Origin: Bacillota bacterium
Lineage (GTDB): Bacteria > Bacillota > Clostridia > Lachnospirales > Anaerotignaceae
Assembly: GCA_019422105.1 (NCBI GenBank)
Contig: JAHZDZ010000004.1
Coordinates: 1-64,000 of the forward strand
DNA: 64,000 bases
Direction: 5' to 3'
Part shown: positions 45,674-54,308 of the stretch, one piece after another
How positions within the stretch are numbered: the stretch's first letter is position 1
Layout: each line of letters begins with the position of its first letter
Made by a program: the position numbers and the translations under genes
Notes under the pieces: generated by a model
Databases searched by the model: none
What the model was told of the DNA's origin: nothing
What the model saw: the letters and a program-made list of their open reading frames with translations, nothing else

Positions 45674-46645
45674 TTACAGTTCCTTTTTAAAGAAATCCAC
45701 TATTCTATCAAATGGAATGATGTCAGTTTTATCATATAAATCAGTATGGACTGCCCCTGGAATAATCATTAACTCTTTGTTACTGCCTGACAGCTTTTGA
45801 AAAACATCTTTGCTGAAATAGCAGGAATGCGCTTTTTCTCCGTGAATGAGCAATACAGCACTGCGAATTTCATCACTGTAATACAGAATAGGCATATTCA
45901 TAAAAGACAGAGAAGATGTTATATTCCAGCCGTCATTGGAGTTTAAAGACCTTTTGTGATAACCGCGGCTTGTTTTATAGTAATCATAATAATCCTTTAC
46001 AAAAAATGGAGCGTCTTCAGGCAATGGATCGATAACGCCTCCGGCTCTTGCGTACCCGCCGTTTTTATAATCCTCAATTCTCTGTTTATTCAAGGCATTG
46101 CGCTTTTCATACCGTACATCGGCGCTGTCCTCAGAATCAAAATATCCTTTTGCATTAACACGTGTCATGTCATACATGGTGACAGCAACGGTGGCCTTAA
46201 TTCGGGTATCAACAGCGGCGGCGTTTAATGCCATCCCGCCCCAACCGCATATGCCAAGTATTCCGATTTTTTCTGTGTCAACATTGTCCTGTACGGACAG
46301 AAAATCAACAGCAGCCTGAAAATCCTCTGTATTGATGTCAGGAGAAGCCACATAGCGGGGATAACCGCCGCTTTCCCCTGTGAAGGAGGGGTCAAAGGCA
46401 ATGGTTAAGAAGCCCATTTCTGCTATTATCTGTGCGTATAAGCCTGAGGACTGTTCTTTTACTGCGCCGAAGGGACCGCTGACAGCGACAGCAGACAATT
46501 TTCCGATTGTTCCTTTTGGCTCATATAAGTCGGCGGCCAGAGTGATGCCATAACGGTTATGGAATGTGATTTTTCTATGGTTGACTTTATCGCTTTTTGG
46601 GAATGTTTTATCCCATTCTTCGGCCAATTTTAATATTTCACTCAT
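45674..46645 (-). CDS. Alpha/beta hydrolase with a Cys nucleophile elbow
   Basis: 323 residues. The alpha/beta-hydrolase fold has GILGICGWGGMAL near 155, where the usual GxSxG becomes GxCxG as in dienelactone-hydrolase-like enzymes, and a C-terminal PGAVHTDLYD with the catalytic His. AFDPSFTGESGG supports the family. No signal peptide. It lies 14 bp after a flavodoxin-like reductase gene and shares its MerR-controlled promoter, suggesting a small detoxification or xenobiotic-response operon (inference). Substrate unknown. Confidence 0.82.
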   Translation of the reverse strand: MSEILKLAEEWDKTFPKSDKVNHRKITFHNRYGITLAADLYEPKGTIGKLSAVAVSGPFGAVKEQSSGLYAQIIAEMGFLTIAFDPSFTGESGGYPRYVASPDINTEDFQAAVDFLSVQDNVDTEKIGILGICGWGGMALNAAAVDTRIKATVAVTMYDMTRVNAKGYFDSEDSADVRYEKRNALNKQRIEDYKNGGYARAGGVIDPLPEDAPFFVKDYYDYYKTSRGYHKRSLNSNDGWNITSSLSFMNMPILYYSDEIRSAVLLIHGEKAHSCYFSKDVFQKLSGSNKELMIIPGAVHTDLYDKTDIIPFDRIVDFFKKEL

Positions 46646-46659
46646 TATAAACTCCTCCT

Positions 46660-47202
46660 TTATCTGATTGCAGCTCCCATGGCGTAAGCTTTTTTAAGAG
46701 ACGGATGACCATCTATTTCTCCTGTGTCGTTTACACCACCAGCAAATACGGTGCCGGCCAATGAGGCTTTATCAAAACAATCAATCCAGCCGTTTAAGCC
46801 GCTGATTGCTTTTTCCGGTACATCCGCGCCGTCTTCTGCCGCTGTTGTAAGCATATAAATATCACGGAAAGAATAATCAGAGGAAAACAGAGAATTTGCC
46901 CTGTCAAGCAGCGTTTTCATCTGACCGCTCATTTCATAGTAATAAATAGGAGTAGCAAAAGCGATGACATCAGCATGACACATCTTTTCTGCGATTGTGA
47001 CAGCATCATCATGTATCGTGCATTTTTTCGTTTTCTGACAAGCCAGGCATCCTCTGCAAAAAGCAATTGTCTTTTCTTTCAATGTGATTTTTTCTACGCG
47101 GTTATTGCCGGATTTCGCTCCTTCCAGAAAGGAATCAGCGAGTGCTTCGGAATTGCTTTGATTTCTTAAGCTGGTACTGATAACAAGAACATTTTTTGAC
47201 AT
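46660..47202 (-). CDS. Flavodoxin-fold NAD(P)H-dependent FMN reductase
   Basis: 180 residues from the ATG at 47202, which has GGAGG 7 bases upstream; a longer frame to 47232 has none. Flavodoxin-like fold: ISTSLRNQSNSEALADSF phosphate loop, FCRGCLACQKTKKC with Cys residues seen in iron-sulfur flavoproteins of clostridia, and ATPIYYYEMSGQMKTLLDR. It probably reduces flavin, quinones or other electrophiles. It is first in an operon with the alpha/beta hydrolase, divergent from the MerR gene. Confidence 0.85.
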   Translation of the reverse strand: MSKNVLVISTSLRNQSNSEALADSFLEGAKSGNNRVEKITLKEKTIAFCRGCLACQKTKKCTIHDDAVTIAEKMCHADVIAFATPIYYYEMSGQMKTLLDRANSLFSSDYSFRDIYMLTTAAEDGADVPEKAISGLNGWIDCFDKASLAGTVFAGGVNDTGEIDGHPSLKKAYAMGAAIR

Positions 47203-47255
47203 TTTGGAACCTCCATAAAGTATATTTGACATTTTATTTTGTCTTTGATAAAATC

Positions 47256-47286
47256 ATTCTAAACCCTAAACCTGACTTTAGGTCAA
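47256..47286 (-). promoter_or_regulatory. MerR-type promoter with 19-bp spacer
   Basis: On the minus strand, TTGACC, exactly 19 bp, then TAGAAT. The spacer contains the dyad CCTAAA-N6-TTTAGG. This overlong spacer with a central dyad is the hallmark of MerR-activated promoters and drives the reductase-hydrolase operon. Confidence 0.88.
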
Positions 47287-47322
47287 TATGTTTTTTTATT
47301 TTTTTAAAACGGGAGGGAAAAA

Positions 47323-47775
47323 ATGTATACGATTGGACAGGTATCTGAAATGTTTGGATTGCCTATCTCGACTTTGCGCTATTACGACAAAGAGGGATTG
47401 TTTCCGGAAATAAAGCGGGCTTCCGGTATTCGCAAGTTTGATGAAAAAGAGATAGAGGCTATAAGGGTCATTGAATGTTTGAAAAAATCCGGTATGGAAA
47501 TAAAGGACATTAAACAGTTTATGGAATGGTGCGGACAGGGAAGTGAAACCTATCCTCAGCGAAGGGCATTGTTTTTAAAGCAAAAGAAAACAGTAGAGGC
47601 TGACATAGAGCACATGAACCGTGTCCTTGATATGATAAAGTTTAAATGCTGGTATTATGATCAGGCAATCAAAGACGGAAATGAGGAGCGTTTGGCATCC
47701 ATGATGCCGGAGGATATGCCTGAGGAAATCAGGCAGGCTTATGAAAATACACATACAGATACAGGATTAAAATAG
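47323..47775 (+). CDS. MerR-family transcriptional regulator
   Basis: 150 residues. An N-terminal MerR winged HTH (1-70: YTIGQVSEMFGLPISTLRYY, DKEGLFPEIKRASGIRKF) is followed by a coiled-coil dimerisation helix (about 80-120) and a short acidic tail. It resembles the aldehyde- or electrophile-responsive MerR group that controls adjacent oxidoreductases. It is divergent from the reductase operon and should activate the 19-bp-spacer promoter between them. GGGAGGG precedes the ATG. Confidence 0.9.
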   Translation: MYTIGQVSEMFGLPISTLRYYDKEGLFPEIKRASGIRKFDEKEIEAIRVIECLKKSGMEIKDIKQFMEWCGQGSETYPQRRALFLKQKKTVEADIEHMNRVLDMIKFKCWYYDQAIKDGNEERLASMMPEDMPEEIRQAYENTHTDTGLK

Positions 47776-47852
47776 CTGCCTTTACGGCAGAAAATATTCC
47801 GAAAATCTTCGGTTTGTTTCGGTTTCTTATCAGACGGACTTGTTTATTGCCT

Positions 47853-48121
47853 TATGGTAAAATGATGGTAAATATCAGCAAAGAACCTGGCAGCCCTTGG
47901 TTTCTCGGTACATTTGCTACGCAAATGGAATGGTATGCACCTTTTATATCTTTTTCTCCGCTTTTATGGTAAAATAACGATAAATTACAGCGGAGAACCT
48001 CGAAACCTGTGGTTTCTCGGTACATTTGCTTCGCAAATGGTCGCTTATGCTGTACACCTGCACAAGCAAGCTTGCACAGTGTACTTCTTAAGCGCCTTTT
48101 TCTCCGCTTTTATGATAAAAT
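47853..48121 (+). repeat. Promoter-linked intergenic repeat, array B (two units)
   Basis: TATGGTAAAAT at 47853 and 47965 and TATGATAAAAT at 48111 delimit units with periods of 112 and 146 bp. The second unit contains GGTTTCTCGGTACATTTGC and ends TTTTTCTCCGCTTT. Sequence and layout match array A and the inverted array at 56555-56815. The last copy is an extended -10 (TGN-TAAAAT) ahead of the GNAT gene. Confidence 0.8.
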
Positions 48122-48294
48122 TATTGTGAAATACGGCTGTCAGGCTGGGCAATCAATTATAATTCATAAGAAGGAGCCGCTGGATGACAAAAAATTATAT
48201 TTCGAGCATTGTTCGCTGAAATGGAGAATTGTGTTAATACATTCTCATGTGCAGGTTTTTCTAAAAGTAGATTTTTATTGCGGAGGAAACGAAA

Positions 48295-48972
48295 ATGAAG
48301 CGAACAAATACAGAAGGATACCAAATGAACGAAAGAATTAGTATCAGAAATGAAAGGGAAGCGGATTATAGAAGGGTTGAGGAAATTACAAGGAAGGCTT
48401 TTTATAATCTGTATATTCCGGGATGCTGTGAGCATTATTTGGTTCATGTCATGCGTTCCCATGAGGATTTTTTGCCGGAGCTGGATTTCGTAATTGAGCT
48501 TGACGGCAAAGTAATTGGGAATATCATGTATACAAAAGCAAGACTTATTGACGAGGCCGGAGAGGAAAAGGAAATATTGACTTTCGGGCCTGTCAGTATA
48601 TTGCCTGAATACCAGAGAATGGGCTATGGGAAGATGCTGATAGAATATTCCTTTGCGCGTGCAAGCGCGCTTGGCTATGATTTGGTTATCATATTTGGAA
48701 ATCCTAATAACTATGTGGGCCGTGGCTTTAAGAGCTGTAAAAAATATAATGTCAGCCTTGATAATGGTGTTTATCCTGCGGCAATGATGGTGAAGGAGCT
48801 GAAGCAGGAGGCTCTTGACGGAAGAAAATGGACATATCATGACAGTCCGGTGATGCAGATTGATGAGGCGGAAGCCCAGCGCTTTGATGAGGACTTTGAG
48901 GAAAGGCTGGAAAAAGGGTATCAGCCCAGCCAGGAGGAATTTTATATTCATTTTCATGCTGTGATACAATGA
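48295..48972 (+). CDS. GNAT-family N-acetyltransferase
   Basis: 225 residues. The GNAT core (about 10-165) has ISIRNEREADYRRVEEI, LTFGPVSILPEYQRMGYGKM (acetyl-CoA loop Q/RxxGxG/A) and FGNPNNYVGRGF, typical of the YhbS/putative acetyltransferase group. The C-terminal extension (about 170-225) is acidic. The GGAGG at 48281 sets the start at 48295; an internal ATG (48325) lacks one. Substrate unknown. It lies directly downstream of repeat array B. Confidence 0.88.
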   Translation: MKRTNTEGYQMNERISIRNEREADYRRVEEITRKAFYNLYIPGCCEHYLVHVMRSHEDFLPELDFVIELDGKVIGNIMYTKARLIDEAGEEKEILTFGPVSILPEYQRMGYGKMLIEYSFARASALGYDLVIIFGNPNNYVGRGFKSCKKYNVSLDNGVYPAAMMVKELKQEALDGRKWTYHDSPVMQIDEAEAQRFDEDFEERLEKGYQPSQEEFYIHFHAVIQ

Positions 48973-49139
48973 GTGTTAGTTAAGGGTTTTTCACATATAC
49001 GATATTTCTTTTGGGTCTGTGAATAGCATGCAGTGACAATTGGAGAAGACAAATCCTCCATTATTTTGTCAACGGAAAATAGATAGGACTGTCTTGTACA
49101 TTCATCCATACGGTTAAAACAGTCTGATGTATTTGTGAA

Positions 49140-49168
49140 TTGACAAATGAATTAATTTCATTTATACT
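49140..49168 (+). promoter_or_regulatory. Promoter of the riboswitch-antiporter operon
   Basis: Consensus TTGACA (49140-49145), exact 17-bp spacer, TATACT (49163-49168). The predicted RNA start is near 49175, right at the 5' edge of the aptamer. Confidence 0.88.
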
Positions 49169-49174
49169 GATAAA

Positions 49175-49267
49175 GCGTAAAGGGGAATGAATGTCTCCCT
49201 CGGCATTGCCAAAACCGCTTTTAAAGCTGATGACTTCTGCATTTTGCAGAATCATCAGCTTTTTTTG
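49175..49267 (+). ncRNA. Fluoride riboswitch (crcB motif) with terminator
   Basis: The RNA begins near the aptamer: GGGGAATGAATGTCTCCC forms the first stem-loop, then AAACCGC, a short hairpin (GCTTTTAAAGC) and GCTGATGACTTCTGC. This order, especially AAACnGC...GCTGATGRYnnCT, matches the fluoride (crcB) aptamer. The GCTGATGA strand is also the 5' half of a terminator (AAAGCTGATGA/TCATCAGCTTT, 49223-49262, plus Ts). Ligand-bound RNA should therefore prevent the terminator and switch transcription on. Known members regulate antiporters and universal stress proteins, which are the two genes downstream. Confidence 0.82.
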
Positions 49268-49526
49268 TTAAAGCGGAATGTTAAGTTTAATTGAAAAAAC
49301 AGGAATGCTTCTATCCGCGAATAAAGTGTTTAATCATGAGCCTGGGCGATAAAAGGGGGGAGAAGGAGACAATAAAATTTTGCCGGAGGTTTTAGTGCAA
49401 AGCAGGATTTTTGCTTCTAATGCTGACAAAACACCTGTGGAGGCATTGAATGCACCGCTTTGTTTATGAGGAGAATATTGTTTCAATAATTTTTGGAACA
49501 ATGCGGCTTGCGAAAGAGGGCAGGCT
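49268..49526. other. Leader between the riboswitch terminator and the antiporter
   Basis: About 260 bp with no supported gene. It is part of the long leader transcribed when the terminator is not formed. Confidence 0.5.
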
Positions 49527-50753
49527 ATGATGGGTTTGAAGAAAAGGATAAGTAAAATTTATGGAGGTATTTTTGTGTTAACCAGTTTAGCGTTTATTTT
49601 TTTATTGGGCATGTCATTCGGTTGGATTTTTAAAAAACTGAGACTGCCGAGTCTGTTGGGCATGCTCATGACAGGCATAATACTTGGCCCGTATGCCTTA
49701 GATTTGCTTGACGGTTCCATACTTGGCATATCGGCGGATTTGAGACAGCTGGCATTGATAATTATATTAATGCGGGCAGGTTTGGCGCTGGATGTAAAGG
49801 ATTTGATGCGGGTGGGGCGTCCGGCGGTACTGATGTGCTTTGTGCCGGCCTGCTTTGAAATGATTGGCATGGCACTCATAGCACCGGCATTATTAGGTAT
49901 TTCTGTTCTCGACGCAGCTATTATGGGTGCAGTTGTCGGTGCTGTATCGCCGGCAGTCATAGTTCCCAAAATGCTTCATTTAATGGAAACGAAATACGGA
50001 ACAAATCACAGCATTCCGCAGCTGATTATGGCCGGAGCTTCTGTCGACGATGTTTTTGTCATTGTCATGTTTACAGCCTTTACAGGTCTGGCACAGGGAA
50101 AAGAGATATCACCGGCGAGCTTTGTGCAAATACCGGTATCCATTTTGCTTGGATTGGCGGGGGGACTGGCAGCTGGCTTTTTACTGGCCATGTATTTTAA
50201 AAAAGCTCATATGCGGGATTCCATAAAGGTTATTATTTTGCTCAGTGTCTCTTTTCTTTTTGTGGCTTTGGAAAACGCATTGAAAGCAACGCTGCCTTTT
50301 TCGGGATTGTTAGCTGTTATGAGCATGGGTGCAGCACTTCAAAAGAAGAAAACAGAGGTGGCCGAACGCCTTTCCGCAAAATTTTCAAAGCTGTGGGTAG
50401 CGGCGGAGGTACTGTTATTTGTTTTGGTGGGGGCAACAGTGGACATCAAATATGCCGTATCAGCAGGTATTGCAGCAGTAATTGTTATTATTGGTGCGTT
50501 GGTTTTCAGAATGTGCGGCGTATTTTGCTGCCTTTTAAAAACAGAACTTCCCATGAAGGAGCGAGTTTTTTGTATGATAGCTTATATGCCGAAGGCGACT
50601 GTTCAGGCTGCAATCGGATCAATACCGCTTTCCATGGGACTTCCCTGCGGTAAAATTGTGCTGACTGTAGCAGTTTTGGCTATTTTAATCACTGCTCCTC
50701 TGGGCGCTTTTGGAATCGATATGACCTACAAAAAGTTTTTGACAAAGGAATAG
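49527..50753 (+). CDS. Cation/proton antiporter, candidate fluoride exporter (CPA type)
   Basis: 408 residues with about 12 membrane helices. A CPA-type core has KKLRLPSLLGMLMTGIILGP near 35, a GAVVGAVSPAVIVPKML re-entrant region near 140 and the paired acidic motif GASVDDVFVIVMF near 171 on the transport helix. Members of this family found behind fluoride riboswitches (CPA-F type) export fluoride against proton or cation gradients. The riboswitch-like leader makes fluoride the favoured substrate over Na+ (inference). GGGCAGG precedes the ATG; universal stress gene follows after 19 bp. Confidence 0.85.
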   Translation: MMGLKKRISKIYGGIFVLTSLAFIFLLGMSFGWIFKKLRLPSLLGMLMTGIILGPYALDLLDGSILGISADLRQLALIIILMRAGLALDVKDLMRVGRPAVLMCFVPACFEMIGMALIAPALLGISVLDAAIMGAVVGAVSPAVIVPKMLHLMETKYGTNHSIPQLIMAGASVDDVFVIVMFTAFTGLAQGKEISPASFVQIPVSILLGLAGGLAAGFLLAMYFKKAHMRDSIKVIILLSVSFLFVALENALKATLPFSGLLAVMSMGAALQKKKTEVAERLSAKFSKLWVAAEVLLFVLVGATVDIKYAVSAGIAAVIVIIGALVFRMCGVFCCLLKTELPMKERVFCMIAYMPKATVQAAIGSIPLSMGLPCGKIVLTVAVLAILITAPLGAFGIDMTYKKFLTKE

Positions 50754-50772
50754 GGGAGGGAGAGGGAATCAT

Positions 50773-51174
50773 ATGAAAAAAATAATGCTGCCCATTGACG
50801 GTTCTGAGCGGAGCAAAAAAACAATTGAGGTGGTAAAGGCTCTGTATCCTGCGGATTCAGCGGAGATATCTGTGGTTACGGTACGGGAGGATTTGGATAC
50901 CTACCGTTCGGCGTATGAGTTGGAGGCGGCCAGAGCGGAAACAGAGAGGGCTATGGATTCTATGCTATACGGTTTGGATGGCTATAAGGTTGAAAGAAAG
51001 GTACTGTTTGGACGTGCAGGCGAGGAAATTTTGAATTATGCACAGGAGATGGACACGGACATTATCATTATGACAAAATCTACACGATCCGGCTGGTCAA
51101 GAATGATTGGTTCCGTGACGGCGCATGTTGTAAAGTATGCGAAATGTCTTGTTGTGATAGCACCGGAGAATTAG
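50773..51174 (+). CDS. Universal stress protein (UspA family)
   Basis: 133 residues, single USP domain: IMLPIDGSERSKKTIE N-terminus, a central helix rich in Glu, and the nucleotide-binding end DIIIMTKSTRSGWSRMIGSV and SVTAHVVKYAKCLVVIAP. GGAGGGAGAGG precedes the ATG. It is the second gene of the riboswitch-controlled operon. USP genes are a recognised class downstream of fluoride riboswitches, so it probably serves the same stress response. Confidence 0.92.
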   Translation: MKKIMLPIDGSERSKKTIEVVKALYPADSAEISVVTVREDLDTYRSAYELEAARAETERAMDSMLYGLDGYKVERKVLFGRAGEEILNYAQEMDTDIIIMTKSTRSGWSRMIGSVTAHVVKYAKCLVVIAPEN

Positions 51175-51620
51175 AGGCGGGAGACAATAAAGTCTATGAC
51201 TTTTGCATCATGGCCGTATGATAGTGTATTGGCATACAGGAACAGATGTGAAGAAAGACAAGGGATGTTTTGCACAAAGCAGAAGAAAAAGCAGATTTAT
51301 TGCAGCCTGGAATGGCTGCATTTATTACGAAAGGTTTCAGTAAAGGATGGTAAAAACGTGAGAGGGTTGCAATGATGAAACAATCCTTTTTATGTTGTTA
51401 AATAGCCAGCTTGAATTTAGGTATTGAAATTATCCATATTTAGAAACAGAAATTTACACCTCATTTTTCGGCCAAATAAAATTTTAAGCTGTTGAATTAA
51501 TTTGATTAATTTTCTATAATGGAACTATAATGTTTATGATTTGATATTTATGGTGAGCCAAAGCACTTAAGGGAATACTGGAATTTTGGTTCTGCTGTTT
51601 CTAATTGAGGAGGGTTCCTG
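51175..51620. other. Intergenic region before the diguanylate cyclase
   Basis: No supported gene. A hairpin TGCAGCC-N6-GGCTGCA (51301-51320) followed by TTTATT is a probable terminator for the antiporter operon. No c-di-GMP riboswitch was recognised. Confidence 0.55.
51492..51520 (+). promoter_or_regulatory. Promoter of the diguanylate cyclase gene
   Basis: TTGAAT (51492-51497), 17-bp spacer, perfect TATAAT (51515-51520). The leader is about 95 nt. Confidence 0.78.
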
Positions 51621-53495
51621 TTGGAAGAGGAGGAGAAAATAAAACCGTCAAGTATGGGAGTCCGCATTGGAGTTGTATTTTTTATTGCTCTCGGCATTTT
51701 AATATTTGCGGCCTATGTGGTGGTGTCTAAAAATGTTCAGACAATGCTGACCGATTATACGCTCAAGCTTGTGGAGTCCATGGTGACACAGGGTGTGACA
51801 ACAGTAGAGTACGAGCTGCGTGTAAGCAGGGAGGAAGCAGAAAAGCTGGCTGATTCCTTTTCAGCCGCTGACAGGGGGGAGACGAAAGTTATATTTCCGG
51901 CAGCGCCGGCCGAATCGAATATACGGAGAATGGTATATGTGACGGAGGAGGGCACAGTCGCATCTGATGGCCGCCAAAGAGATCTGCGCAGCAGGGAGGA
52001 CATTATTAAGGCTTTCTCAGGGGAAACAACGCTCTATGGACCATATTTTAACGAAGAGAAGGAATTTGTTGTCTGCTACAGCACGCCTGTGATTAGAGAC
52101 GAGGAGATTATAGGCGTCTTGAGTATTGAGAAGGATGGATATTATTTTTCCGAGTTGATTAAAAATATACGTTTTATTGATTCAGGTGAGTCATACATTA
52201 TAAATGCAGCGGGAACTGATATTGCCGTAAGCGACCCAAATCACATGGATTGGGTGAACAATGGGTATAATGCGAAAAAGATATTGGAGGAACAGGAGGA
52301 TTCTGTCACCCGTGCCATTATGGAGTTGGAGCAGAAGGGTCTTAACGGCGAATCAGGTATGGGTACCTATTATTGGAATGATGGCCTTGTATATGTGGTT
52401 TATGCTCCGATTCCTTCTGTGAATTGGGTGCTGCTTGGAGGCATGCGGGAGGAAGAACTGGCCAATATGACACAATCTGCTCTGTACGCCTCTGTTGCAG
52501 AAAGTCCTGTGTTTAGTGCCTGTATTGCTATATTCCTTCTGCTAACCGCTGTCATTACTTATTGGATTGTATCCAGCTTCAAAAAATCTGCTGCAATAAA
52601 CCAAAAATTGAATATCATTGCCAATTATGATCCGCTTACGGGCACTTTAAACAGAAACAGCTTTCATAGAGCACTGGATTGTCTCACTGACTGTGAATAC
52701 AATTGTCTTGCCTGTATCTACATAGATGCCAACGGACTGCACGAAATTAATAACCATCTGGGACATCAGGCAGGAGATAAAATGCTGAAAACGGTAGTGG
52801 AGGTTTTTCGGCGTACATTTGCGCCTGAGGATGTTTATCGCATTGGCGGCGATGAGTTTGTGGTTTTCTGCAAAAATCAGGATGAACAGGTGATATACGG
52901 AAAAACTGAGCTTGCCCGCAAAGATTTGAGCAGACAGGGCTATGAAGTTTCCATTGGTATTGAGTGGCGGAACAGCGATATTAATACAAAAACAATGGTG
53001 AATATGGCGGAAGAATCCATGAAGCTTGATAAACAGCGGTATTATCAGGAAAACGGCAGGGAGCGCCAGATACGTGATCTGGATGCAAAAGTGGAAAAGA
53101 TGGTGCTTGAAAAACAGGACGCGGATACATTTCTGTCTATATTGGCGCCTGAGTTTATGGGAGTTTATTTTGTTAACCTGGGGAATGACTCAACCAGGCA
53201 TCTGTTTATACCGACTTATTTTGAACAAATGCTCAACGAGGCGGGAGACGTATTTAGTAAGGCGCTGTCACTTTATGCGGAAAGGTCAGTCATTGCGGAA
53301 TACCGGCAGCAATTTTTGGACTTTTGTAATTATGATTTTGTGGAGATGCATTTGAAAAGTGATGATATGCCGGAATTGGTTTATCAAAAGAAGGATGGTT
53401 CCTGGCTGAAGCTGAGAATTTTGAAGTTTAAAACCTATACGGAACAAAGCAGGGAGACGCTCTGGATATTTTTAAATATAGCAGAACAGGACTAA
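51621..53495 (+). CDS. Membrane diguanylate cyclase with extracytoplasmic Cache sensor
   Basis: 624 residues. A membrane helix (about 13-37) is followed by a dCache-type extracellular sensor (about 40-295, with STPVIRDEEIIGVLSIEKDG and the closing PSVNWVLLGGM), a second helix (about 298-322) and a GGDEF domain (about 330-490) with DPLTGTLNRNSF and an intact active site RIGGDEFVVF. It should make c-di-GMP from GTP in response to an external ligand. A C-terminal domain (about 500-624) is PAS-like in size but not recognised. The TTG start at 51621 follows GAGGAGGG by 6 bases. Confidence 0.92.
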   Translation: MEEEEKIKPSSMGVRIGVVFFIALGILIFAAYVVVSKNVQTMLTDYTLKLVESMVTQGVTTVEYELRVSREEAEKLADSFSAADRGETKVIFPAAPAESNIRRMVYVTEEGTVASDGRQRDLRSREDIIKAFSGETTLYGPYFNEEKEFVVCYSTPVIRDEEIIGVLSIEKDGYYFSELIKNIRFIDSGESYIINAAGTDIAVSDPNHMDWVNNGYNAKKILEEQEDSVTRAIMELEQKGLNGESGMGTYYWNDGLVYVVYAPIPSVNWVLLGGMREEELANMTQSALYASVAESPVFSACIAIFLLLTAVITYWIVSSFKKSAAINQKLNIIANYDPLTGTLNRNSFHRALDCLTDCEYNCLACIYIDANGLHEINNHLGHQAGDKMLKTVVEVFRRTFAPEDVYRIGGDEFVVFCKNQDEQVIYGKTELARKDLSRQGYEVSIGIEWRNSDINTKTMVNMAEESMKLDKQRYYQENGRERQIRDLDAKVEKMVLEKQDADTFLSILAPEFMGVYFVNLGNDSTRHLFIPTYFEQMLNEAGDVFSKALSLYAERSVIAEYRQQFLDFCNYDFVEMHLKSDDMPELVYQKKDGSWLKLRILKFKTYTEQSRETLWIFLNIAEQD

Positions 53496-53597
53496 CAGAA
53501 ACAAGATAGGTATCCCAGTGGAGTTCTCATCATTATACAATTTGTCTATTTCAGACACTTTTCTGAGATTTTATCATGAGCTTTAAGATAAGCTGGA

Positions 53598-53636
53598 GCC
53601 AGAGGCAGTATATAAAAGAGTTGCCTCTGGCTTTAT
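53598..53636 (+). terminator. Terminator after the diguanylate cyclase
   Basis: GCCAGAGGCA/TGCCTCTGGC 10-bp stem with a 14-base loop, then TTTATC. Confidence 0.75.
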
Positions 53637-53696
53637 CAATTATAATTTTGTTCTATAAACATTTCTTAAGTCCCAACCTGAAATTGAGAAATTTCT

Positions 53697-54308
53697 TTAA
53701 TTAACAGAAGAAAATTCTTCCTGATTCACATCAACAGCAGAGCCGTCTCCATTGGTCGCAAAAGAGAATGCATACCCATATTTTTCATTCACAGCAAAGT
53801 TATTCAGTTGTTCCGCTGTAAAATAACCTGCCGTGTAGACAATATCCGTTTTCTCCATATCTCCCTGATAAGTCCACTGGGTTGCATAACAAACCTTATA
53901 TCCTTCCTTAGTTAATCGCTTCAATTCATTTTTTACATCTTCACTGTCTGTTTCCAATGGTGTTTCATTTGAGTAGATAACTATTTCAACAAAGTAAACA
54001 GTATCCTTTCCTTCATTTTCCTTTAGGGCCGCTTTTACTTCATCAAACAAGAGAACATCCCCATTTTCAGGCGAAGCATATATGCCACTTATTTGTGACG
54101 ATGGGAAACTGCCGACAATTCCGTTTTCTGTCCGATTATGAAAATCGGCAACGGAAGCACCCAATGCAACGAGGCAAATGCAGGCGGCCACTGAGCCCCA
54201 CTTTGCCCAAAATGTCTTTTTCTTTTTATCCTCTGATAAGCTTTCGGCGCGTTCCAATAATGCATTATCTACATCTCCTATTGCTTTAAACAGCCTGTCA
54301 TTTTTCAT
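53697..54308 (-). CDS. Membrane-anchored putative anti-sigma factor
   Basis: 203 residues. A cytoplasmic N-terminus (1-36) beginning MKNDRLFKAIGDVDNALLER is followed by one membrane helix (about 37-55, WGSVAACICLVALGASVA) and an extracellular domain rich in acidic and polar residues. Its start codon overlaps the end of the sigma-factor gene by 4 bp (ATGA-type coupling), the typical layout of an ECF sigma and its cognate anti-sigma. The domain itself is not one I can name. Confidence 0.75.
   Translation of the reverse strand: MKNDRLFKAIGDVDNALLERAESLSEDKKKKTFWAKWGSVAACICLVALGASVADFHNRTENGIVGSFPSSQISGIYASPENGDVLLFDEVKAALKENEGKDTVYFVEIVIYSNETPLETDSEDVKNELKRLTKEGYKVCYATQWTYQGDMEKTDIVYTAGYFTAEQLNNFAVNEKYGYAFSFATNGDGSAVDVNQEEFSSVN

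Noticed and set aside
51175..51620. c-di-GMP riboswitch before the diguanylate cyclase
   Set aside because: No matching aptamer core; only a promoter and a small hairpin are present.
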